This document shows positions 16,379-26,061 of a stretch of DNA of 38,421 nt, piece after piece. Within the stretch, counting starts at the first letter, position 1. Every line of letters begins with the position of its first letter. The position numbers and the translations under genes were made by a program. The notes beneath the pieces are model-generated. The model was not told the DNA's origin and did not search any database. It saw only the letters and a program-made list of their open reading frames with translations. Origin of the DNA: Akkermansia muciniphila (GTDB lineage Bacteria > Verrucomicrobiota > Verrucomicrobiia > Verrucomicrobiales > Akkermansiaceae); NCBI GenBank assembly GCA_945883695.1, contig CAMCYK010000029.1:1-38421 (forward strand), in the 5' to 3' direction.

Positions 16379-17865
16379 GGCGCGCCCCCTTTCCCGGCCA
16401 GCTGCGCCGCCTTTTCGTAGTTCGCCCGGAAGATCGCGGACAGCCGCGACATCTCCCGCATGGTGGCCAGCGGGTCCTTCCTGGCGACCAGCGGCACCAG
16501 CTCGTCCATCAACTGCCGGTAGCTCAAATGCGAGACGTCGAAGAACACCTTGCCCGCCGCGCTGTCCTCCAGCGCCACGCCGGGACCGGTGCCCTCGCGC
16601 ATCGCCCGCCAGCCTTCCTTCATCTCGGCGTGGGGGTCGATGCCCATCGCGCGGAACAACTGTGCCAAGGCGCTGAATGCCCCGCCGGTCAGCTCGCGCT
16701 GGTACTCGAAACCCCCGCTGCGCTCGTAGGGCAGCGCGTTGGCATCGATGAACAGCGAAAGGTTCTCGGTGGTGTACAGGTCGCGCCGCACCGGCAGCCG
16801 CCGCGGCGAGGCATCGCTCGGTCCGCCCGGCACGCCGACCTTGGCATTCCACAACAACTGGCCCTCGCGGCTCAGGCAGTAGATGACGAACTCCTGCGCG
16901 ATGTCGCCGCGCGGCGCGCCGCGGAAGACCGCGATCGGATCGACGCTGGTCGAGGTCCCGCCGGCCGGGGCCGTCCAGCGGAGGCGGCTGGTGCCGTCCG
17001 CCTTCTTCAGCTTGTCCTCGTAGGTCCGGCCGTAAAAGTCGATGCAAGTCCCCGCCGCGGCGCTGCCCTGCGCGACGTCGTGCGGCACCTTGCTGGCGGA
17101 GTCGGTGAAATAGCGCGCGTTCGCGGCCAGCCGCTGCAACAGGTTGAGCGCGTTCCGCCACCCTTCCTCGCGGCTTTCCGGCGAGTCGCCCTGGTCCCGG
17201 ATCACCGCCTGCATCTGCTCCTGGATCATCATCTCGAAGGCCCGCCCGACCGACGAACTCTTGGTCGGGTCCGCCAGCGCGATATAGCCGGCATAGGCCG
17301 GGTCGCCGAGGTCGCTCCAGCGCTCCGGCACCGCCACGCCGAGCCGCCGGACCGAGTTCACGTTGTAGCAGATTCCCATCTGCGACAGGCAGACGCCGAC
17401 CCATCTCCGATGTTCATCGTAGTAGGATTCCCCGGTGAAGCGGGCGGGTATGACCTCCGGCTGGAACCACTCCGGCCGCACGCTGAACACGTCCAGCTCG
17501 ACGAAGCGGCCCTTCTCCGCCTGGAGCTTGAAATCCGGCTCGCCACCGCCGAAGAAGAGATCGATCCCGATCCCCGGAAGACCCAATTCGTCGGCCGCGG
17601 TGAACGAGCTGTCGAGCACCCGCCGGATGTCGGAGGTGCCGCCCGGGATCCGCCAGTCGATGTTGAGCGTGCGGCCGGTCGTCTTCTTCCAATGCCGCGC
17701 GAAACCCTCGCCGAACTCCGAGCGGATCGTCTCGTTGTGCGGGGTGATGATCACCAGCCGGTCCTGGCCGTCGCCGGCGGCCGCCAGCTCGGAATCCTGG
17801 CGCAGCAGGATCGGCGCGGCGATCACCGCGGCCAGCAGGAGCAGGATGGGAAGGAATCGGCGCAT
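16375..17865 (-). CDS. ABC transporter solute-binding protein, family 1
   Basis: A 496-residue protein with an N-terminal export or anchor segment (MRRFLPILLLLAAVIAAPIL), no lipobox Cys, then the periplasmic binding fold. Family-1 features are LVIITPHNETIRSEFGEGF at the first strand, GIGIDLFFGG, WVGVCLSQMGICYN, SDLGDPAYAGYIALADPTKS (the DPTKSSS segment is common in iron and phosphonate binders), and SVDPIAVFRGAP. At 496 residues it is longer than most FbpA-like proteins (about 330-350), with the extra length at the C-terminus (residues about 380-496). It lies six bases after the ATPase stop and overlaps the permease start, so the three are co-translated. Ligand unknown. Confidence 0.92.
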   Translation of the reverse strand: MRRFLPILLLLAAVIAAPILLRQDSELAAAGDGQDRLVIITPHNETIRSEFGEGFARHWKKTTGRTLNIDWRIPGGTSDIRRVLDSSFTAADELGLPGIGIDLFFGGGEPDFKLQAEKGRFVELDVFSVRPEWFQPEVIPARFTGESYYDEHRRWVGVCLSQMGICYNVNSVRRLGVAVPERWSDLGDPAYAGYIALADPTKSSSVGRAFEMMIQEQMQAVIRDQGDSPESREEGWRNALNLLQRLAANARYFTDSASKVPHDVAQGSAAAGTCIDFYGRTYEDKLKKADGTSRLRWTAPAGGTSTSVDPIAVFRGAPRGDIAQEFVIYCLSREGQLLWNAKVGVPGGPSDASPRRLPVRRDLYTTENLSLFIDANALPYERSGGFEYQRELTGGAFSALAQLFRAMGIDPHAEMKEGWRAMREGTGPGVALEDSAAGKVFFDVSHLSYRQLMDELVPLVARKDPLATMREMSRLSAIFRANYEKAAQLAGKGGAP

Positions 17866-17871
17866 GGCGGC

Positions 17872-18954
17872 TCAGGATTCGAGCACGGCGACATCGGTGT
17901 GCCGGGCGGACAGCTTCACGACCGCTTCGCCCGGTTCGCGCACCACGTGGGGATTGAGCTCCACCACCTGCTGGCGGCCCGCGGCGGTCGCCACGACATA
18001 TTGGACCCGCTGGCCGAGGTAGCCGCGTTCGATGATTTTTCCGGTCAGGCCGTTTTCACCGCTCCCGGTGTCGAGCAGCCAGGCTTCCGGGCGGACCGAC
18101 AGCAGCACCTGCGCGCCGGCACCCGGCGTCCAATCCGGCCGCGACACCCGGCCGACCAGCGGCCCGCCGGCGGTGTCGACCATCACGAACTCCCCCCGCA
18201 CCTCGATCGTCCGGCCCTTGATCAGATTGGTCTCCCCGATGAAGCCGGAGACAAAGGCGGTGTGCGGTGTCCGGTAAACCTGCTCGGCCGTCCCGAGCTG
18301 CTCGATCCGGCCGCGGTTGAGCACCGCCATCCGGTCGGCCATCGAAAGCGCCTCCTCCTGGTCGTGCGTCACGTAGATCCCGGTCAGCCCGCCCTCCTTG
18401 ACGATCCGCCGGATCTCCCGCCGCATCTCGATCCGGAGCTTGGCGTCGAGGTTCGACAGCGGTTCGTCGAGCAGCAGGCATTTCGGCCGCACCACCAGCG
18501 CGCGCGCCAGCGCCACCCGCTGCTGCTGGCCGCCGGACAACTGGTCGATCTGGCGCTCACCCATCCCGGCGAGGTGGACCAGTTCCAGCGCCTCGCCGAC
18601 CCGTTTGCGGATCTCCGGCTTGGCGACCTTCCGTTCCTCCAGGCCGAAAGCGACGTTGCGTTCGACATTCAGGTGCGGCCACAGCGCGTAACTCTGGAAC
18701 ATCATCGCCGCCTCCCGCTTGTGCGGCGGCAGCTGCGTCACGTCGCGCTTCCCGAAGTGGATGGTCCCCGAAGTGGGGGTCTCCAGCCCGGCGATGCAGC
18801 GCAGCAGGGTCGTTTTGCCGCAGCCGGAGGCCCCGAGCAGGAAAAACAGCTCGCCGGCCGCGACCTCGACGCTCACCCCGTCGAGGGCCCGCACCCTGCC
18901 GAATTGCTTGACGATGGAATCGGCACGTATCGCATCCATGAAACTTGGAGCCAT
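17872..18954 (-). CDS. ABC transporter ATP-binding protein (PotA/FbpC type)
   Basis: A 360-residue ATPase. Walker A is GASGCGKT at 41-48, the signature LSGGQQQR at 139-146, Walker B CLLLDE at 159-164, and the switch His197 in THDQE. The C-terminal 110 residues form a TOBE-type domain (GRTIEVRGEFVMV, QVLLSVRPEAWLL), as in importers of iron, polyamines and sugars. Start may be ATG 18954 or ATG 18939 (MDAIRADS); neither has a strong ribosome site. It is the first gene of the operon ATPase-binding protein-permease-phosphoesterase. No operator for Fur or PhoB was recognised upstream, where the tRNA gene is divergent. Confidence 0.93.
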   Translation of the reverse strand: MAPSFMDAIRADSIVKQFGRVRALDGVSVEVAAGELFFLLGASGCGKTTLLRCIAGLETPTSGTIHFGKRDVTQLPPHKREAAMMFQSYALWPHLNVERNVAFGLEERKVAKPEIRKRVGEALELVHLAGMGERQIDQLSGGQQQRVALARALVVRPKCLLLDEPLSNLDAKLRIEMRREIRRIVKEGGLTGIYVTHDQEEALSMADRMAVLNRGRIEQLGTAEQVYRTPHTAFVSGFIGETNLIKGRTIEVRGEFVMVDTAGGPLVGRVSRPDWTPGAGAQVLLSVRPEAWLLDTGSGENGLTGKIIERGYLGQRVQYVVATAAGRQQVVELNPHVVREPGEAVVKLSARHTDVAVLES

Positions 18955-19077
18955 GCTTCCCGCCCCCCGCCCGGATGCAAGCGGGAAGCATGCCCGGAAG
19001 GAAATCTACAATCGGCAAAGATTCTCTTGCCAACCCGCTCCCTCCCCCCTAAATCCGCGGCCCACCAATGACCATGT

Positions 19078-19162
<85 letters not shown>

Positions 19163-19311
19163 TCTTTCATTGCCCTCCCGGGGGCGAAAGCGGGAAGCAG
19201 TTTCGACCGGCCCCGCCCCGGCATAGACGCGATTCGGCAGGGGCCACAGGCCGGTCCCCGTTGGTAGCAACTTTGCCACTGGAACGGCCCGGAAGCACAG
19301 GGCTCCAATCG

Positions 19312-22300
19312 TTACGGTTCCGGACGCGATTCGCTGATTCGCAAGAAGCCTCTCGGCATCCCGGTCACATCGACGCGAGCCTCAATGGTTTCCACGCCGT
19401 CGGCCGAACCGACGACGCGCTCATCCACCGGGACCGCCCAACTGACCAAATCGAACGACGCGTTTCCGTGGACCTCATGCCCTGCCGGCAGGTTCTCCAT
19501 CCGGGTGTAGTTAATGACGATCCAGTTGCCCTCGCGGCGCACCGAACCTTGACCTCGGTCACCCCGGTCTTTCGGATTGCTGCCGCGCAGCCATTCGCGC
19601 CAGTTTTCCAGACCATCGCCATCAGCGTCGGCCTCGTCGCTTGAAACATCGGGATTCACCCGTTCCGCGGCACTGAACTTCTGGGTCTTCCATGCGTCGA
19701 GGCCGAATGCGAATCGCGCGGTGACGATCTTGCTCGAGTTCATCAGCAGGGAATCCTCATTCTGGTTCCCGGTGAGGGAACCACTCCATCCGCTGAAGGT
19801 CCAACCGGGCAGCGGATGCGCGGTGAGAATCGCCGTCGAGCCGGTGAGGTAAATTCCGTCATCGGCCGACTGCCGCACGGTGCCGCCGCCGCGGGTGAAG
19901 ACCGTGAGCGCGGCGGTGGAGACGAAGTTAGCCTCCACGTTCTTGTCGGCGTCCATGATGACGAGGGTCTCGCTGAGCGAGCCGACCGCGTCGCCGCCCC
20001 AACCTGCGAAACGCGCGCCCTTGCCGGGCGAGGCCACGAAGGCGATGCGCGCGCCATGCGGATAGTCCTCGGAGGTTTGGTCGGAACTCACGGTCCCGTT
20101 GCCTTCGGCGGTCACTTTCAATTTCCGCTGGGGAATGATCACCACCGTACGGCCGGTGATGGCGACGTTGTTTGCCCGGTTGGATTCCAGGTAGGAATCG
20201 GGCAACTGCATCTTCAATATGAGATAATGGGAGCCCGGCCGAACCGTGTTCGGAAGGGTAAACGAAAGCTCGCGGGTGCTTTCGTTTCCCGCGTCCGGGG
20301 CCGGACCGGCCCAGGTGTTCCAGCCAACGTAGATGTCGTTGCCGTCGCCGAAGAACCGGTCGGTCGAGAGCCATGCATCGACCTTGATCGGATCGGTCAT
20401 GGCGGCGGTTCCCAAATTGCGCAGCGTGGTGGCAACGGCGACCTCGTCACCCACACCGATCACTGTGGACTCAGGATCAGCGATCGTGAGATCCAGATCC
20501 TCGGTCGTCCACTCCTTGATGATGCCCCGGCCGAACAGGAACAGGCGTTTGCCGTCCGGCGTCCCTACCCATCGGATCTGGTTCTGGAGGGCCGGAACCG
20601 CACCCCACGAGCCGCCAATCGCGGGCGCCTTCCAGTAAAATGAAGTCGAGGAACCATATGCGAAGGCAAGGTATCCATCAGCGAGTGGAATGAAATTGCC
20701 CGCATTGACTCCATTCGAACTGGCGTTTCCTCCTTTCGCAAACGGCACCCAGTTGACCCCATCCACCGTGCACTTCACGGGACCTTCCGCCGTGCTATTG
20801 ACGGATGGTTGCCGGCCGAAAAACAGCAAGCCATGGCCGGTGAAAAAAAGCGGCGGGGTGGTCGCGTTTACCCTGTCCAGGCTGCCGCTGTCACCTTGAT
20901 CCGTCCAGGTGATGCCATCCGGGGAGGAATGCAACTTAACCGGGGGACTGATGCCGGTGGTGGTCGTTCCGGCCGCCACCCAGACACCTTGGAAACGGGT
21001 CAAACGCCGACCCGCCCGGAGGTTCGGAACGCTCCCGGCAGCACTCCAGGTGAGGCCGCCATCGGTCGATCGCAACAGGCTGCCATCGTGACATATGGCG
21101 AGCCAGGTACCATCCGCCCAAGCGTAGTCCATCACATTCAAGGCGGCCATATTCGGCAACTCGGACCAAACTCGACCGTCTTCCGAGCGGAAGTGACGAC
21201 ATACGGGTGGATCAACGTTCGTGTCGACGTCATAAATCGCAAGAACCTCGGTGGGACTGGTCTTGATTTCACGCTCATTGAGGCCGATCGGGAGCTGCCG
21301 TCCATTGACCATACCGGACTGCCACGAACGCCCGTCGTCGTCGCTAAACTGTAAAAGACCCTCGGTGCCCGTCGCCAAAAACAACCCGTCGTAGGGCAGG
21401 ATACGGCGGGCGAAGCCGATGTTCGAGATGTCGGCCACGCCATCGCTCACGCGGAGCCATGCCTTCCCATCGCCGGTTTCCCAGATCGCTCCACGGATGT
21501 CGCGGACGCGAAGCACGTCCGGTTCGACCGCGAACACCGGAAGATAGTTGAACAACGCGCCTCCCGTGGAGGCGATCCAGTCGATTCCGTCCGTACTCCA
21601 ATAGGATGCCTTCGAATTCGAATTCGGGAATCCTACATAGACGCCTTTGAAGTGAATCACCGGTGTTAAACTGGATGAGTCGATTCGGGTGGGCGCCGTC
21701 CAGGAAAAACCGTTGCCCGAGATCAACCGGTTGGGAATGCTAAACTTGCCGTCGAACACGACCACCCTGTAAACATCATTGGAGATTTGGTTGAGAGTCG
21801 CGGTATTCGTCCAACTCAACTGGCGGTTGATCGTTGTGTAAATTTTACCGCTGCTACTGGTCACCACCAATGCGTCGGAAGTGGCGGCATACGCGAGGCG
21901 CGAGGATGTGGTTTCCCCCCCCGGCGCCGCATGTTTCGTCCACGTCTGGCCGTCGACGCTCACGTGCACCACGTTGGGACCTTGAAGCTTCGGGCCTTCC
22001 GTTCCGACGACGATCCATGCCCCGTCGAAGCGGATGAGGAGGCGGCCGGAAAGCAGTCCGCCAGGACGCGAATCATCGCTCCAAGTGTTCCCGCTGTCGA
22101 TGGAGCGGCGCAGTTCCCCGTTGGTACCAAGACACCACGCTTCATTGCCATGGAACTGCATGTCCGCCACGCCGCCGCCGGGCCAGCTCCACAGGTGCTG
22201 CCAATCACGGCCATCGGTGCTGCGCCAGAGTCCCTGGATCACATTGTTCTCCGGTAAGATCCGGGAGGTCGCGGCAAACGCGATGCCTCCGTTCACCCAC

Positions 22301-24795
22301 ATTTTTGAAATGGTCACCCCGCTGAAAGATCCCCCGTGAAAGCTGCAAGATCTCCAATCAAGGCCGCCGTTTTCAGAAAACCACAGGTAAGTCTTGAAAT
22401 GCAGGTTGTCAGCGCTGCCGCCGATCACTGTGGTGTTGCCCATCCGGAGCAGGGTTCCCGAATTTGTGTTAAGGTCGCTTGCAGGTGCCGGTGGCAAAGG
22501 GATGCCCGGCATTACCCGGGACCAGGTCCTTCCGTCCGTTCCGCGCCATACGCCGCCGTTGCTGTCGCCTACCAGCAAGCCGTCGCCATCCTCGGCGAGC
22601 ATGCCCCTCAGCGGGTTTTGCGGACCGTCCTGGGCGGGTTGCCAGACATAGCCGTTCGCACTCCACAACATCCCCGCGCGTCCGAACCCAACGAAGCGTC
22701 CGTCAACGCGCGTGACGTGCGAGGATTGCAGCGGTTCGTTCTCAAGCATGCGCCAGGAAGTCCCGTCGGTGCTGCCGCCCAGCCAGTAACCGCCGCCGCC
22801 CCAAAAAAGCCGGTCTGCATGCAAGGCAAGCCGCACCTCGTGACCGGCAGGCAACGGATCGAATCGCGCGACCTCTTGCCAGTTTCTCCCGTCGTCAAGG
22901 GAACGAAACACCCTGCCATCGGCCAAGCCCGCGAAGACCGCGCCGAAGGCGGTTGCGAATTGAAGGGTGTCGACTTTGGCGCTGCCAAACTCGGGGATCG
23001 GGATCCAGTTGCTACCGCCATCAATCGAGCGATAGGGCGGAATCACCAGGAGGTTGCCTCCCGGAGTAATGGTCGGTGCCGATGGATTCCAAGTGCCGAC
23101 TCCGGGGCTTGACCCGAAGGTCCAGGATAGTCCGTCCCGCGAGAACACGGTTTGGGTATAGGACAGCCCGCTGTCGTAAAGGCTGGTAACAAACCAGCCG
23201 CCGGAGAATGCGATCGGAGCGCCAGCCGGTTTGTCGAGTTGGGTCCAGACCACACCGTCGCGGGTGACAAAGGTCGCGCCGGAGGTTTGCAGGATGAGCG
23301 ACCCGTTGCCGGCCACAAGATGAGTAATCGAATCCGGCAAGCTGGGCAGCAGGACGGACTCCCATGCTCCGTCGTCGCGCGTGCGATAAAGCGAATTCGC
23401 CCCGGCCACGTATGCCCGGCCGCCAAAGCTCGTCCACGCGACTCCGGTCAGGTAGGTTTTCCCTTCCTCCGACTCCAAATCGTTTGCCAACTGGGGAGGA
23501 GAGGCGGACACCTTGATCTCATCCGACCCCACGATACCGGCGCCATCGCGGCTGCGGACGCTCACAACGTGGCCGGATGGTTTGCTCGCCCGGAACAGGA
23601 ACCTGAAATCCCCGCCGGTGCTGCTACCGATCCTCACGCCGTCCACGATGCATTCGGTGGTGACTGGCTGGCCTTCGGGATCCACCGCCCGGCCCCGCAC
23701 TTCGACCATCGTGCCGGAAACGTAGGTCGATTTGTGCGCGGGATAGTTGATATTGACGAGCGGGGCGGCACCGCCGGTTCCGGTACTGCCACTGACGAGA
23801 ATGCTCCCGTTGGAGTCGATTCCCACCAGCATCTTGTTGCCGGTCGCGAGGTCCTGGAGCGTGACGGGCGCCCTGCCGCTGAACCAGGTGCGGGCGTCTT
23901 CCGAAAAGAAAGCGGACGCCCTTGCCGACAAGCTTTCTCTCACGAGGGTGATCAGCTTGTCATCGAAGACGAGCAAGCGCTTGACGGTGACCGTCGTGGA
24001 GCTGGTGCTCCGGGTCGTTCCCACCGAGATGCCGGTTTCGAAAGACGACCACGTGGTGCCGTCCACCGACTCATGAAGGGTGGAACCCGAGTGACTGAGT
24101 CCGCAGAGCTTGCCGTTGAAAACAGTGATGCTTCCAGGGGACACAGCAGGGACCTTCGACCATGTGATACCGTCCACCGAGCTGTAGAGCGCGGGGTTGG
24201 ACGATTCCCTGTTGCACAGGAACCACTTTCCGTTGAAGTGAACGAGCGTGATATTCTGGGTCAGGCTCAATCCGGTGGCCTGATGGGGAGTCCACGCGGC
24301 ACCATCCATCGAAACCGAATACACCGCCTGGCCGGACCCGACGACCAGCCAGCGGGTGCCGTCGGTGGCGGCGGCCCTGGCACCGATCACCCCGGCCGGC
24401 AAGCCGCCGGCCGAGACGGACGAGGGAATCCATCCGGCGGACGTCGTGGCAAAATAGCGGCCGCCGAGGAAGACCCTCGCCGATGGATTCGTCTCCGTGT
24501 AATCGCTAAAGATGGAAAATGATTTCCCGGACCGCCACCGGCGCGCATCTCCGGAAATGAGGACCGGACCCGGAGGATTGGTGTCGGATCCCGCGCGATA
24601 GGCAATGAATTCATCGTTCAGAAATTCAATGCGTGACAAAGAATGGATGGTCTCGGGCGTACCGGTGAAATCCTCCTGGCGATCGATCCTCCGCAAAAGA
24701 CCCGCGGATGTTCCATAGACAATGGATCCGTCGAATTCGACGGCCGCCGAGAATTTCTGCCCGGGCGGGTTGGCCGCGAAATTCCTCCAGGTCAC
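19312..24795 (-). pseudogene. C-terminal part of a split giant protein: BNR-like repeats, CARDB, two InlB-type repeats
   Basis: This 1827-codon frame begins with a GTG at 24795 that is probably not a natural start: the reading frame continues upstream across one TGA into the 24802-25977 fragment. Most of it (to about residue 1450) is made of roughly 18 Asp-box-like repeats of the form S-x-D-G-x-T-W (SVDGITWSK, STDGTSWRM, SVDGQTWTK, SPDGITWTD), as in beta-propellers of sialidase-like proteins. An Ig/Fn3-like part interrupts it near residue 350. Then come a CARDB-like domain (DEVAVATTLRNLGTAA), two InlB-type repeats ending in ADKNVEANF and SSKIVTARF, and a verrucomicrobial C-terminal domain with a DADGDGLENW loop. 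There is no signal peptide at its start, so as a separate protein it would stay in the cytoplasm. It could still be translated alone, but I read it as the tail of a broken secreted protease. Confidence 0.75.
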
Positions 24796-24801
24796 CGTTG
24801 A

Positions 24802-24804
24802 TCA
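24802..24804 (-). other. In-frame TGA that splits the BNR-repeat protein
   Basis: The frame of the upstream fragment (ending YETYLVG) and of the downstream 1827-codon frame (STVTWRNF) is the same, with only this TGA between. The stop falls where the next S-x-D-G-x-T-W repeat is expected, and the DG of that repeat is missing, which suggests local damage. Confidence 0.7.
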
Positions 24805-26049
24805 ACCGACGAGGTAGGTTTCATATCCGGACCAAGTCGTAAAGGCGTAGACCTGACCGCCGGTGGAGACCACCTTCCGGCCGAAGGTTCCGCTAACTTC
24901 GGGGAAGCCGCCATCCATGATCCAGCTGAGGCCGTCCGTGGTCGAATAGGAGCCGTTTCTGCAGATCAACTGGAGTTTATTGCCGAAAGTCCCGATGGCC
25001 TTGCCCTCCCCGTAGCTGGTCCCGCTTCCGTTCACCGGCAGGGCGGACTCCTGCCAGGTGATGCCGTCGGAGGTGACCAGCACGCTGGAGGAGGTCGAGT
25101 CACCCGGGGCATAAATTCTACCTCCCCACACTTCAAAGCGGCACCTGGTTGATAAATCGACGAGGGAATTGTCGATGCCGAGCCTTTTCGAGCGGATCCA
25201 GTTGATGCCATCATTGGAATGGTAAATCGCGGCAGGCCCCGATAGCCCGCTCCCGCGTGGTGTTTCAGCGGCGACCAACCTCCCGTTGAACGAGACCATC
25301 TGGGCGATTGGAGTATGGGAAGCGCCCAGAGCCAGGGTGAACCCGGCGATTTCCACGGGTGCCTGCCATGTAATACCGTCATTGGAAATGGCCATCGCGA
25401 ATTTCCCGTCCAACCTGAAGCCGGTACAATACCACTTGTTGTCGTGTTTTGCCAAAGCAGAGCCATCGAAACCGCCGGGTAGATACCATGGGGTCCATGC
25501 TCGCCCGTCGGCGGACACCATGATCCGCTCGCTGGCAACCGCATGACACTTGCCATCGATCACACTGATGCTGGCGATAGCGCTGTTCGGTGCGGATTCA
25601 CGAACCGCGGTGAACGAGTCGAAGGGCGAATTGACAACCGTCATTACCATCGTCGCGGTCGCGGATCCCTGGTCGTTGCTGACGGTGCATGTATAAGCTC
25701 CCTTGTCGGCGGCGGCCCCATCGGCGAACTGCAAGGAAGACATGTTTTGACCCTCAAGCGGCAGGCCATTCTTCGTCCAACCGTAGGTCATCGGTTCGCT
25801 GCCGGAGGCGCGCACGCCGAGAGCCGCGTCCTGTCCCTGAAGGATCGCAAGATCTCCTGTCGACCAGACGATCTCGGGAGCGAAGCGCTTTTCCGTCAAT
25901 TCCGCGTCGCGGCTGGAGACGCTACCGAAGCTGTTGCTTACCACCACTTGATATGTGCCCTGCGAATCCGCCGTCACCGGATCGATGATCAGCGAGTTTT
26001 CCCATTCTCCGGGCAGTGCCTCGTCGTTCTTGAACCACTGGTAGCGCAG
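24802..26049 (-). pseudogene. Middle part of the split giant protein: Ig domains and BNR-like repeats
   Basis: The open frame has no convincing start codon of its own. Read from just after the frameshift it begins LRYQWFKNDEALPGEW, the first half of an immunoglobulin-like domain, followed by TADSQGTYQVVVSNSFG, its second half. A second Ig domain follows (MTYGWTKNGLPLEG, GAYTCTVSNDQG). Then about five S-x-D-G-x-W repeats (SADGRAWTP, SNDGITWQ, SNDGINWIR, TSDGITWQ, TTDGLSWIM) lead without a break in frame into the 19312-24795 piece, apart from the TGA at 24802. The first ATG- or GTG-type start inside lies within the Ig domain, so independent translation would give a broken domain. Confidence 0.75.
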
Positions 26050-26061
26050 CGGAGGAGGTGC
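26050..26061 (-). other. Frameshift between subtilase and Ig domain
   Basis: On the minus strand the protease frame reads GVLSAGAEGT and then turns into nonsense, while the next frame starts at once with PLRYQWFKND. The join is at GGCACCTCCTCCGCTG; removing one base would restore an Ig domain (AEGT-PPLRYQWFK). The CCTCCT run suggests slippage or a local indel. An error in the sequence cannot be excluded. Confidence 0.75.

Noticed and set aside
16379..17404. N-terminal extension of the permease frame to 17404
   Set aside because: It overlaps the solute-binding protein in another frame and is Arg/Gly-rich; the GTGA overlap at 16378 gives a normal start with a membrane segment.
16528..19071. 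Long plus-strand open frame (847 codons) opposite the ABC operon
   Set aside because: It crosses two real genes on the other strand and is His/Arg/Gln-rich without domains; it even ends close to the tRNA gene.
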